Source: Cryptomeria japonica (Eukaryota > Streptophyta > Pinopsida > Cupressales > Cupressaceae). From it: a stretch of DNA of 64,000 nt. The notes below the pieces were generated by a model. It was given only the letters and a program-made list of their open reading frames with translations, had not been told where the DNA came from and did not search any database. Where the stretch lies: assembly GCF_030272615.1 (NCBI RefSeq), contig NC_081414.1, positions 233,666,733-233,730,732 of the forward strand. Direction: 5' to 3'. Made by a program: the position numbers and the translations under genes. This document shows, in pieces, positions 36,973-49,019 of the stretch (position 1 is the first letter of the stretch; every line of letters starts with the position of its first letter).

Positions 36973-39351
36973 TGGAACAAGGATGTCCATAAAGTCCTCA
37001 TTTGACATTATATTTCATTTTGAATACTATGTAGGCATCTAGGTTGGAAAGGCCTTAGGCTTCTTAATCTCCTCAAAATCTTTTCCAAAAAATTATCAAG
37101 AAATTCCTAACTTAGCCTAAGGCTAATTTTTAGCTTTAGCTATCAAAATATAACCACAAGACATATACCAAACTGTTATTGATGTCACTCCTCCCATATG
37201 GTTCATACAATTTGGGTCAATATTTTACTGATCTACTAGAAGGATTACAAACAATGTTCTCATATAATAATTTATAATTATATACATTGAAAAGGATATT
37301 TGTGTTTTGCATCTCATCTTATTGTGGTTGCCTAGTTATATCTCAATTAGCACCTATAGTCATCTCTAGGAACTTTTTACCAAAGATTTTAAAACGTATT
37401 TGGTTAACTATTCTTGAACCCAATTTTTCTCAATTTTCTTGGTACCCTGTATATCAAGACCTTCCACTTAGATATCAATTGTCTTGACTTAGAGTACTTA
37501 ATAAGTCATCTATTTTTTGGGAAGGCATTTTACTAAAAAATTGAAAATATTATAACAAGATTTATTTAAGCATATTTTGATGGTAACAAGTTAAAGACCA
37601 TGTTTTGTTTTTGGTGAGATCTTTTTCTCCTACTTTTGTTTCCTTTTCAGTTGCTAGCTTAGTTTTCTCTCTTCCCCTTTGGCGTATAATTGTTGCAAAT
37701 CTTTTGAGTATGGAGGTTTTGGGTTTGTCTTCAAGATTGGTCTTGAGGCCCCTAAGCATTTAGGTGCTCCTTTTATGATCTTTTGGTATTTTTGGTTAAG
37801 AGTCTCTTTTGATGTTGTGGAAGAGAAGTCTATTTAGTTTGATTTTGAGATTGCTCATTATTTTGCTATTGTGAATTTTCAATTGAGGTCATGTATTGTG
37901 TTTACCCTAACATCTCTTCAAGGTTCTCCCACTAAGGTGGAGTGGTCTTCTATGAAGGTGGAGACCTTATTTGTGAGTTGGGTTGAGGTTATGGTTCTTC
38001 ATCAACCAGCCTCCTTTCCTACCTATCCTATTGAGGTGGGTATCTCTTATATTGAGCTACAGAATGTGTGGGAGAGTTTTCATGCTACTGCAGGGGGGTT
38101 GTTGTTGCCTATTCTTAGAGTCTTGGCTAAAATATTGTTGTAGATGCCTATTTTCTAGTGTTCTTTCATTCTTCTCCTATTGAGGTGGAGACTTTAGAAG
38201 GAAGTTGGATTGTTTTGAATATTGTGTGTTTAAAACCCATTGGTATTGTATTCTCCTTTAGATGGGATGGTAGTTTGATTTGGCCTTCTTTCTTGTGGAG
38301 ACATTTTTCTAATTTTTGTTTCGAATGGTCTGATGTGTTTGGGTTGCTATTTTTCGAAGTGTAATATGTTGGAAACATTTCAATTGTGTATTGGGTTTCA
38401 AGTCTCAGCAAAAACCGTTGTAAGGCGTTTCAGGTCCCCTCAAACTTTGTTTTACCCTTAATAAAAAGAAAAGTGATTAACTATAAGAATTATGAATATT
38501 GTTACCTTCCTCATGATTTTAGAGGCTAAGGCTTGATATCAATTCATTGTCAAGGCTTAAAAATTTATGGTAAATCAATTATTAGGACCCTAGAAGTTTA
38601 GGGTACCTAGAAGATTAATTTCTCATTCTATTAATTATTTTATTTAATGTTATTTCTATTAAAGAATGATTTATTTGGTGGTCTCTAGTTCTTTATTGTC
38701 AAGAAAAAGCTTTGACTAAAGCCCTTTGGTTGTATCTACATTTACAACAATTGATTCAAAATGTTTAAAACTATTTTTTTTAATTTACTAAGAAATTCTT
38801 AACTTAGCCTAAGGCTTAGTTGATATTTCAGCTATCAAACTAGGACTATTAGACATATCAAATAGTTATTGGTGCCACTCCTCCAACATGGTTAATAGAG
38901 CTAGGATTCTCAAGCCCTCATGGAAGGATTACAAATAATATCCTAATATAATAACTTGTAATAACAATCCTTGAAAATGAAATAAATGTCTTATAACACA
39001 TCATCTCTCGATGGTGGCCCAATTGAAACTCCATTGGCATTTATAGTCATCTCTACAAACATGGTACCATACATTATAGACTACTTGGTTAACTATTCTT
39101 GAACCCAAACTTTCTCATATTTCTTACTACATTAGACCTTCCAATTACAACTCTCTTATCTTATCTTAGAGTCCTTAAAAACTATTATCTATTTTGTGGA
39201 TAATGTGAGACTCATGAAAGATCCCTTTTGTCTCTATACTATATCAAGGAAACATAGATTAAGATTTTCTACTTGGCCTTGCTAGACTTAATTTTTTTGT
39301 TTCATCTTTTTGTTTGAGTTTGGCCCTACATAGACTTTGAGGGTATGCCTT
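36973..39351 (+). repeat. LINE-derived debris, second duplicate copy
   Basis: It matches 31287-33611, including the short LINE insertion (about 37592-38465). No intact frame. It ends at element F's target site. Confidence 0.62.
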
Positions 39352-40272
39352 CTACCTGTTGGCTCCCAAATCAATAGATTGGATAGGTTCTAAGGAAATG
39401 CCAACTCCTATGGTCAAACCCTCCAATTGACTTGGCCAACTTATAGAGTGAACCTGTTTGGTTGTTAACTCTCTCACTTCAGGCTCTGTAGGACCTAGGC
39501 GGGTATACCTATTCACCAGTTGTTTTTAATGACCAGTGTTTTTTATAGCAGATTAAGTGTCCTGATCTGGTTTCCTCCTATCTCAGAATGGCATAAGTTC
39601 CTAGGACGGAGATATAGCAGATGAGTTCAAGATTGTTGTTGTAGAAGCTATTCAATCTATGTTACCTACTTAGTTACTCCTATTGCTTTAAAATAACATA
39701 TGATGAATATGGTGATAAGTGTAATTTGTAAATAGCCAGTGCCTTCTTCGCTGCTTGGGCTACAGAGTCATTATATTTTCTTTAGGACTTACTGTGCGAA
39801 CTTGTGAGACAGTTTTTAACCCACCCCTTTATGGACCTGTCGGTTATTATTTCTTATGAGATCAATTGAATGCTTATATCATAAGTTGCTTGAATGAGTT
39901 TAACCCTACCTTTAAGGGACCATTCAAGTAAGCACTACGAAGAACAATTATAATTCACAAGCAGAACTTTTATTTCAACCTTATAACATACAACATAAAT
40001 TTCATTCAAAGAATATGAATAACCTTATCTCCTTCAGATAATATCACAAGCGATTGCCAAAAACAAAATGAAATAATCCACAGCACATACGCAAAGAAAA
40101 ATGACCAGTCATAGCATGTATTCCATCAAAATTTGTATAACAGAAAACTTACAGGTTGTCATACATTGCTGTCTTGTTCCTATCATATCTCTTATTCCAA
40201 TATTACAAAAACCTCTCTCATATATATATGAGAGCAAAAGTCATTTATGAAAAGACATGTCTTTTCAAAATA

Positions 40273-43200
40273 CTAATTGTTAATTTGAATATTCCTAACA
40301 AACTTAAGTAAAAAGAGATTAAGAATTCCTAAATGATGAATATAGTGATCCTCTTTAAAAGTCTTGATCTTAACACTCTGTTTCTTCAATTCTTCTCCTT
40401 GCGAAAGGTATTCGAAGATCATCTGGTTGACGGTAGGGGCCATGTCTTTGCTTCGATCCAACCTTGACAGAGCCCGATCCTTTATGCTTACAAGTTCATT
40501 CCGCAAATCTTCCATAGACATTACTCCTCCTTCTTTATAAAACGAGGGCATTCCAATAGGGCTCCCATCATCCAATTCTTTAAGATCTCCTTTTAGCATA
40601 TCTTCGAATTTAACATGATCTTCTATATATGAAGTCCCTTCAGCCTTCTCCTCTGGCGTCATCACATCAACACTGTTTATCACCTCATGCAATCGTGCTT
40701 TTAACCTTTCATGCTCTCTTAATGCTTTTATGGTTCCAGTGTACACCTTCCAATAATGTTTGACATGTATAAGCATGGTGTTGAATCGGTGTTCAATGAT
40801 GTCATTAACCAATTTATCCATCTTTTGCTGGATATTATTTACCTGTTTGGTAGCCTTATCTGCTTGATATTTCCAATACAGAACATCAGAAACATCATCC
40901 AAGCTCTGTCCTGTGGGATATGAGGCATATTCATTCAAAGGAGTCCCTGTCTCAAGTTGTAATATTTTCGTTTGTAACTTTTGATTCTCCTCTTTAGATC
41001 TTTCATACAAGCCCTTATAGGTAATATTTTCCCTGACCAAGAACTTTGTCTGATCCAAATTTAATTTGGCTACATCCAGGTTCAACTTTGCAGTGACCCT
41101 AGGGTCAGTCTTTCCAACCTGATGAATCATGAGGTGTCCAAAGGTTTCTTCGATATCCACAATAATTGGTTTTTTTCCTTTCGGATATAATACCCATTGA
41201 AGGAGAGCCTTTTGATCAGGATCATATCCGGAGCCTAGGAATAATTTATCTATCTCTTGAGGCAACACTTGTTGATTCAAGTCCTACTTCTTCAAGAATC
41301 CATCAAACAGAAGTGCTGAATTTATGTCCCAACCAGAAAAGATGATAACACCAGCCTCTTTTAATATTTTCCTCCCTTTCTCAGGGGTCATATCTTTCAT
41401 GAGGGTATCGATTTCATCTTGTAGTCTTTTCATCTGTTCTTCTTCTGGTTTTCCAGCCATACTTCGTTTCACATGAGCCCCTTTATACTGGTACAAGAAT
41501 GAAAGGAATTCCCTTGAAGAAGCGAATCCGTCATCAGCAACAAAGTCTTCATGCTCTGTCATCCTTATATCAACTACATCTCTAATGTTAAATTCACCAG
41601 TGTCCACATCCACCTCTGCTTCAAAACCAGGGGGATAATCTTCTCTAGGAGAGTCAGCAAGGATGCTACTAGTAGCTGATTTCGGTGACATGTGAGCCAA
41701 TGGTTGACTATCCTTTTCAGTGTTGATAAAATGAAGGAATTGTGGGGGCACTCTATGCATAATCTCTACTTCATGTTGAAGTAGCCTTTTGGCTATCTCC
41801 AAAGGATCTTGGAGGTTTCCAAGTAAGTCTCCATCCACCATCCCCCTTGCTCTTTTCCATTTGAATGCTTCCCAAGTCATTTCACTTCTTTCTCTCAAAA
41901 CCCTGGCCTCTTCCCTTTCAAGGTTCTTGATTAAATCATCTGGCATTTTAGCCGCATGTATTCCGGCTTTTAGTTTTTGTGACGCCTTGGCAGCTCTTAT
42001 ATATCCCTCAAGATCAAAGTTCTCTCTAGGATCACCCAGAGTCATGCCATAATAATCTAATTTATTTTGAAGTAAATGATAGCTTTTGGAACTTTTAACA
42101 ATAAAATCAGAAAACACCAATAACCCTGGCACAATGGATTGTTTACCAAAATCCGTAAGATGTTTGGCACTGATAGCAGATAATTGTCTCACAATCTCTA
42201 GGCTAGCCACCCTGTTTGGTACTGTAATCGGAAGCATGTATGGCTTTCCTTCATACCCAAATATCCTGATTTCTGTATGATTAAGGTGGCAATACCAGTC
42301 ACCCCAGTTGTGATCAATCTAAGACTCTGGAGAGAAGTCTTTTGGCCTAAGGAATCTCTTAATTTCAGGGGACAGAGTATAATCTCTATGTTGTCCAAAG
42401 GCCACACTAAGAGGTTTCACAAAATATTCCTGAAAGTGCCAATATTGATTGTTTATGAATCTTTGATCCCATGCAGAAACCCACAACTGAACTGGTTTCT
42501 TCAAACCATTCTTATCATAAGCTCTGATGCTGAAATCATCTGACCAGAAATTGATTTCTTGTCCACAATAAAGAATGATGTGCATCAATAAAGAATACAA
42601 TGAGAAATGGATATTTACAAGGTCTCCTTTCAACTTTTCCAACCCATGATTTAGGGCTTCTGCAACATAAGTGGCATAGTCAAATGACCTAGGGTCTTTC
42701 GATTGTAAATCAGCACACAGAACCATAACCCCAATATCCATGAGAGGATGGGCCTATAAGCCTAATACTTGGGCTGCAACATAGTATGTATACTTAAAAT
42801 ACGGATGGAATTGGTTGACATCAAATGGCACCTTGTCATCTTTACTGAATAGAACAAAGGACCCCCCTACTTTTGGCCGGTGAATGGGTAATCTCCACGT
42901 CCTGTAGATGTCTTCCAAGTTAAAGAATTCTCGCGATCGTTTCTGCATATCAATTTTCTCTTCTACTTCCCAGTCTAGATCAAATACCATATCAATAGTC
43001 TGTTTGTTAATCACCACCAAGGGATTCCCTCGGTAGTCGCATATGGTTTTGGTTCTTGGATCATAGCAATCTACCAGAGCTTTCATTAATTCAACATCCA
43101 CAAATATATTCGGGACTACCAATTTCCCTAAGTTTTTCTTCCATAGGTTACTTATGGGCTCAAGAGCATCCCTTCTCTTATAACTAAATAGGAACAACTC

Positions 43201-43422
43201 ATGTCCTCTGATTTCAGTCCATATGTCTCCTAAATGTTCAAATCTATCTTCCAATCCTTCTTCTTCACTCTTGATCTTTTTAGACCTCACACTGGACGTC
43301 GGGCACTGGTCTAGCAAATCCTAAGTCAAAGCTCTACCCTCCTTTTTCTGTCGTTTGGGTTTCTCTTCAAGGTTTAATTCTTTCCCTTTTCTACTCTTTT
43401 TAGAAGAAGAAGAAGGTTCCAT
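40273..43422 (-). pseudogene. Element F long protein, 1050 codons with four TAG stops
   Basis: The minus-strand ATG at 43422 starts MEPSSSSKKSRKGKE. The register never shifts until the stop at 40273. The only interruptions are TAG codons at 43321-43323, 42754-42756, 42319-42321 and 41284-41286. Part one (codons about 36-370) has YKRRDALEP, VELMKALVDCYDPRTK, INKQTIDMVFDLD, LEDIYRTWRLP, FDYATYVAEAL and SLYSLLMHIILYCGQEINFW. Part two is charged, with PPGFEAEVDVDTGEF and MTPEKGRKILKEAG. The last third is helical. The order of a folded N-terminal half followed by a charged helical tail recalls ORF2 of A, B, D and E, but I cannot align the motifs with confidence. No enzyme motif. Unknown function, nearly intact. 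Confidence 0.8.
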
Positions 43423-43720
43423 AATTTCAGTAAATACGAGAAATCACACTTACTTGGAGAATTGTCGAACTGTTCTGATTGTCGTTCACGAACTTCAGCA
43501 AATTCCTTGCAATTTTTCGTCTTTTGGCATCAATCTGGTTCTTATGAAAATTCAATCAATTCAGCTGTAATTGCATGGGCAACTTGTGCACAGTTAATGT
43601 CTCTGCGTCTATAACGGCTATTCAAATGTTTAAACTTAATTGCAGATGTGACATTCTCCACTTGGGCTTTTAACTCTTTCGCGGGAAGTACTGTTCAACT
43701 AAAATGATCATAAATCGAGT

Positions 43721-44230
43721 TTTCGATGAAACCCTTGTCTTCGGCTGAATACTTTGATCTTTCATCGAAAGCTCACTTTCCTCAATATCACTTTATCGGC
43801 AAATAGCCCATGTCGAAAAACCATTTTCTAGTCTCCTTGAAATCATCTTTTCCTCGATGAACTTTCTTTCGATGAGTCATTCGTGAGTTTCATCGAAATC
43901 ATATTTCGATGGACTCTGTTCTTCGGTGAAAGTCCATGCAAGCCCTCCGAAAGCCTTTTTTTCTTCGATGTCCCCTTTATCGATGAAACCCCTTTATTTT
44001 TATTCGATATAATGTTATCGATGAGATTTGTTTTTCGATGAATATTTTTTAAGTCTCTTCGGCAGTTGTATTTCCTCGACTTCACCTTTTGCTTTTTGCT
44101 TTTCACTTTTCGATGAAACTGGAGTATCGATGAGCGGCTTCCTTCATTTATCGAAAGTGATATTCCGCCGAAGACATCTTTACTTACGTCATGTTCTATT
44201 TTGATGAAAGTATTCTTTCGATGAAACTCC
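43721..44230. repeat. Cluster of TTCGATGAA-type motifs in both orientations
   Basis: A dozen or more copies of TTTCGATGA or its complement TCATCGAAA, plus TATCGATGA variants, lie in about 510 bp, 300 bp upstream of the long frame of element F. A 145-codon minus frame over this region just translates the repeats and is not a credible gene. Possible promoter motif array or RNA structure. Confidence 0.8.
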
Positions 44231-44328
44231 TTTTGGGATGCTCGATATGATATTTTGGCCGATAATCTTTTAGTTTTCACGCCTATGGGAAGATTTTTTT
44301 TATTTTAAATATAGTGTCCAACAGTACC

Positions 44329-44771
44329 ACCTACTCTTTTTTTGTTAAGTAGTGTAATATTATGCTTTTAGTATTAAAAAGTAATAAATGCATTATTCAT
44401 ACAAAAAACTTAACAATCATCATATATGAATACATCATATATAATGTAGTTGGATATAAAAAAATTGTGCTTGATTTTCATACTCACACCAATTCCCATT
44501 CTTCTCTCCAATTTTTATTTTTGTTATTTTATTTTATTTTATTTTTTAACCACAGAGGTATCCCCGCGACCCAGCCCAACGCCCAACCCGCCTTACCTTG
44601 GGTTTACAGACTGCTAAGTTGGGGACAGGAAGGGGTGAGCTAAGGTGAGACTAATCCTCTACAAGATGTAATAACATATTGACAAGTGGCATGATATTGT
44701 GTCAAGTTAGACTCTTTATTTTAGGTCATTGGCAATCTATTTAATCTTATTTTTGTTTTTCCACTCATTTC
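44329..44771. other. Second duplicate copy resumes after element F
   Basis: It matches 33617-33920, with a private insertion-like stretch near 44517-44670 (CCCCGCGACCCAGCCCAACGC region) that is absent from the first copy and GC-richer than its surroundings. No gene. Confidence 0.6.
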
Positions 44772-45335
44772 CCCAATATATAAATCTATTTTTGCACTTA
44801 TGCAAATACATTTCTAATATTTAGCTATTTATCATTCCCATGCATTCACTTATATTAAAACATTCCCATCTCACCTATTCCTTTCATTCATAGAGTGGAC
44901 TAGAAACAGGCGTTTGAGTTAAGATATTATGTGCTTGAATTTGAAGGCATTTAGATCCATTTTTTTATATTTTTAGATTCATTCTATCTATTATTGGGCT
45001 TACAAGACTATTAAATTTGTATCTATTGATCATTGACAACATCTATTATTGATAACAAGACTATAAAAGTTTTATCTATTGATCATTTTTCCCCATATCT
45101 AAATCTATTTTTGCACTTATTTGAATACATTTGTAATATTTAGCTATTTACCATTCCCATGCATTCGCTTATATTAAAAACTTCCCATCTCACCTATTCC
45201 TTTCATTCGTAGAGTGGACTACAAACACGTGTTTGAGTTAAAATATTATGTGCTCGAATTTGAAGGCATTTGGATCCATTCTTTTATATTTTTAGAGTCA
45301 TTCTATCTGGTATTGGGCTTACAAGACTATAAAAA
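44772..45335. repeat. Tandem repeat, two units of about 300 bp
   Basis: Units start near 44772 and 45091. They match the three-unit array at 33922-34750. Confidence 0.85.
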
Positions 45336-45351
45336 ATTTATTTGTTGATCA

Positions 45352-45720
45352 TTGATAACATCTATTATTATTGATATTGATGTTGTTGAGAAAGGCAAAC
45401 AGGCTACTCATGAGGAGGGTAAAGGCCCTTGTACCTATACCAGAGTGAGCAACAAGAAGATAGTGGACCAAGCAGTGCAAGATGTGAAAGATATGAATAA
45501 GTTATCCATGAATTTATCTCAACTCAAAGTGGAAGCTGCTAAAGCCCTTAAGAATTTGAATTAGTTGTGTTGTCCTATTTTGTTGTGTTATGTTCTTTTT
45601 TGGTCTTTTGTATGTCTTGGTTGCCTGTTTGCTGATGGTTTACTTATGGTATTCTGATGACAACTTTTTGTAAAAAGGGTTTTGCATCCCTTCAAAACCC
45701 GCTTGACCCCTTTAATCAAA
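45352..45720 (+). pseudogene. 70-residue frame remnant with LINE-like 3' end, duplicate copy
   Basis: The frame ends at 45564 in LSMNLSQLKVEAAKALKN. The 3' tail GGGTTTTGCATCCCTTCAAAACC and a TCAAAAAC end match 34755-35130. Confidence 0.4.
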
Positions 45721-47046
45721 AACAACTATTAGTAGTTTTTAAAAATTTCATTATGATAAAAAATTTCAATTATTTTGTATGAAACAAAAATACTATATAT
45801 TAAAACCTTATATAAAAATTTATCAATATGATTGATTATCTATAAAATTACTCAACAATAATACAATAATAAACTCTCTCTAAAGATATGTATCTTCTCA
45901 ATCACTATAATTATTTCAAAATAATAAATACATATTGAAAAGTTTAAATAAAAAGAAAACAACACTGATCTCATCCTTAAAATGAATTATTACACATACC
46001 TCTTTCTATTGCTATTTCACATCACCTATAAACATATTTATTTATAACAACTCATTTTCATATCAAATACATAAAATTTCAATAAATTGAAAACTTAAGA
46101 TTGTAGTTTTGGTTCTACATGTACCTAGAGATCAGCTGCCCATTTTGACTAGATGATGCATGGCAATCAAGTCCAGTTTTGAATCCTTTTATTATATGAG
46201 GAATGATGAGGGAGGAAAATTAATTAAAAACATCTGTGACTTTTCAATAAGTTATTATGGATTTTATATATATATATATATATCCCAAAACACAACTACC
46301 AAAAAGAAAAAAGTATACATCAAAATTAGTTGGCTGATTGTACACTTCTACAAATTGAATATAAAAAACACTCAAGATTGACAAGGAAATTCGGAGCTCT
46401 CTAAAATCCAGCCATTTTTCTGTTTTATGCTGGAAGTTAATATTGATGAGCATGACTATGACTATTATAATGTGAATGTAAGACAAATTAATGGGAGACT
46501 TTAAACAGCTAAAATTTATCATCTGCTTCCTTTATAAACATGATTCAATGATTGATAATGATAACGAAATTCTGAGGTCTCTGCAACCCAGCTGTTCTTT
46601 TGTTTTTGCTGAAAGTTATATTCATGACAAATGTGAATGTGAGACAAATTAATGGGAGACTTTAAACAGCCTAAATTTATCATCAGCTTCCTTTACAAAC
46701 ACGATTTCATGATTGCAACTATGTTTAACCTTTCAAAGATGCCTGTTAAATTCACTGCATAAGACAGAAAAATACAGTTGCCTGGAGATGTCTTTTCTGA
46801 TGGACCTTGTGTATGAAATATTTGTCTTGTTAATGATATTGGGTGGAATAATTTCAGATACATGTTTCGTTATAATTCAAGTTGAGATGTAGACTGGTGT
46901 GGAAATCGCTCTCCATTCTGATATATTCATCAACACATGATTGAAGTTAAAAGATGAATCAATGGACGAGAGACAAGAGATCTTTTAAATTCAAAAGATC
47001 TCCATATTTTGTCCAGCTCTTGATGTAAAACATGGAGAAAGAGAAG
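45721..47046. other. Unclassified part of the second duplicate copy
   Basis: AT-rich. It matches 35131-36390 closely, apart from an extra stretch near 45948-46020 and a TA microsatellite near 46265-46282. No gene seen. Confidence 0.55.
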
Positions 47047-47049
47047 ACA

Positions 47050-48326
47050 AATAATGTATATTTGAAAACAACAGCTAACTACTACTTCCATGGAGTTTTC
47101 CTAGCAGCAGAATCCTTGAAAGTGATGGTTTTAGTACTACCTTTGGCTTTGAGTGGAGCTGCAACTCTATGGAACCGGGGAACCTTTATGATGAATCCCA
47201 CCATATTGCTACGAAATTCACCCTCTTGGGTGACAATTCATTTTGGATGATCTCTATCATCTATGCACCCAATGTTAAATTTGTTAGAAAAAACTATCGT
47301 ATAATATACATGTTTTCAGATCCTCAAATCTTGACAAATGGTTGGTGATGGGTGACTTCATAGCCCCTCTTGCGGATAGTGAAAAATTCGGTGGTTTGCA
47401 CCTTGATCTTGCTAGTAGATGAGACCAGAGAGTTTTAATGATAACCAGGCTTTACTTGGTTTTGATCTTCGAGGGGCAAAGTTCATATGGTTTAATACAA
47501 GAAGTGGGGGCTCGGTTTTTCATATAAGACTTGATAGGGCTCTCATTTCTCTTCACTAGTTGTCCTCTTTTTTATGCTCCTTATCTACTCTCAATAGGCT
47601 TGGATTGGGTTACTTCCCCATTTCTCTCTATGTTGAGAAAATGAGTCAAAAGAAAAACTTTTCTTTCTTTGAAAAAATTTAGACCAACCACTTAAAATTA
47701 CAAAGGAACATTCAAGATTGGTGGTGGGTTGGCGTGGAAGGCATGGCCATGTTCATATTGGAGGAAAAAAAAAAAAAAAAAACTTTGTTTTGTGAAATAG
47801 AAGATTCAAATATCTAATAAAAATTCTCTTGGAAATATTTTTAAAAGAAAAATGACTATCAAAAGTAAATTGGAATCAATTCAAAAGCAAATTAAATTGT
47901 TTAAGGAGGTTGGGGACTTGCTTCACTAGGAAAATGCTCTCCTTGCACAACTTCATTTTATTATCTTAAAAGAAGAGGGTTTTCAGAAACAAAGATCTAG
48001 GATCTTATGACTAAAAAATGGAGAGTACAACGCTAAATTCTTCCATTTATCTACTATGAAGTATAGAGCTTCTAATTGTATTAACTCAATCCAATTGAAT
48101 GGGTACGTGTTATCTGAATATGTGGAGATCAATCAAACCACTAATGTTTTCTTTTAAAATCTCCTCACTAAGGGTTTAGAGGAAGACATGTGGCTAAAGA
48201 AGAGGTTCTATGTGAGATTCCTAAGATCCTTATGAATGAGGATGATAAGCTCCTCATGATAATTACTTTTGTTCATGGGGTTAAAGTGGCTACTTTCTCT
48301 TTTGAAGGATCCAAACTGCGAGACTT
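47050..48326 (+). pseudogene. L1-type LINE ORF2, endonuclease and linker, 5' truncated
   Basis: Broken translations show plant L1 endonuclease signatures: a WMISIIYAPN strand near 47246, a MGDF-like strand near 47346 and an FHIRLDRALIS strand near 47517. The linker KNGEYNAKFFHLSTMKYRASN is readable near 48015 (first twenty residues or so). Frameshifts and stops are frequent. A run of 19 A's near 47765 is internal, not a tail. The gene is cut at 48322-48326 (GACTT) by the TRIM dimer and resumes at 51602. It would nick target DNA and prime reverse transcription. Dead. Confidence 0.72.
48322..48326. repeat. Target-site duplication of the TRIM inverted dimer, left (GACTT)
   Basis: GACTT is repeated at 51597-51601 directly after the right LTR. 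Confidence 0.82.
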
Positions 48327-49019
48327 TGATGCAGTCAAGGTAGGGAGATCCAATGAAGGACTTGCAGACTAACACAAACAGGTCATGCAAGATATACTGG
48401 TAACCGGTAACACAACACCAGATAAAGTAGAAAGAACCACCGGTAACATCACAAAATACACAACCAGTAAACAATATGAATAAATCTTATAACAACTTGA
48501 AGAATTACATATGCTAAATGCTAGACTGCAACCCAGGATTACAAAACAACTCTAACAACTTAGATCTATGATCCGCAGATCATTCTCTCAATAAATCATC
48601 ATCCAATAACAACTTCCACAATTTTGCACTGACCCGGACCTCAACCATCCTGATTTCAGTCTCCCTCGAATCTCACCAGAATAAATATACAAAACTAAGA
48701 TGTGCGGATCTTCTACTCGATGAATAGGTATCTGGTAATAGTTTCCACTGTTCTGCACTGATCCAGACTTCAATCATCTCAACTTTCATCTCCCCAGACC
48801 AGAATCTTTTTGAAAACTACATCTTGGTCGATCTTGAACTTCAATCTTCTATCTTCAGTCTTCTATGTTCTCAAATGATTCACAAACTTCTCTTTATACC
48901 ATCCGCAAATAATAATAACTTGATCAAGTCAATCCAAAGACCAACCGGTTCATGAAACATGTAAATAATAACAAGTCAACCCAAATAATTAAAAACAACT
49001 TCCAATGCACAAAACATCA
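48327..49019 (-). repeat. TRIM LTR, left outer
   Basis: About 693 bp. It is the reverse complement of 50923-51596 and a direct repeat of 49503-50199. Confidence 0.82.

Larger units (their letters stand above)
39357..44323 (-). mobile_element. Element F: 4.97-kb insertion with LTR-type ends and one long frame
   Basis: The first duplicate copy has the uninterrupted site TTCTACCACCTACTC (about 33609-33623). Here the site is split by DNA beginning TGTTGG and ending CCAACA. CTACC lies on the left (39352-39356) and GTACC on the right (44324-44328), a 5-bp duplication with one change. I could not find a second copy of either end inside it, so there is no visible LTR pair, primer site or polypurine tract. 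It is either a giant solo LTR that contains a gene or an unusual element. The single frame and its leader read on the minus strand. Confidence 0.82.
36603..47046. repeat. Segmental duplication, second copy, interrupted by element F
   Basis: It aligns with 30910-36390 on both sides of element F. 36603-36972 is the duplicated end of the element C LTR, including its hairpin near 36782-36812. The homopolymer before the LTR end has become a GCCCCC-type repeat here. Confidence 0.85.

Noticed and set aside
43843-44280. 145-codon minus-strand frame upstream of the element F gene
   Set aside because: It only translates the TTTCGATGA motif array, has no conserved features and is off the long frame.
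47764-47783. Run of A's as the poly(A) tail of a processed gene
   Set aside because: LINE ORF2 similarity continues on both sides, so it is an internal A-run.
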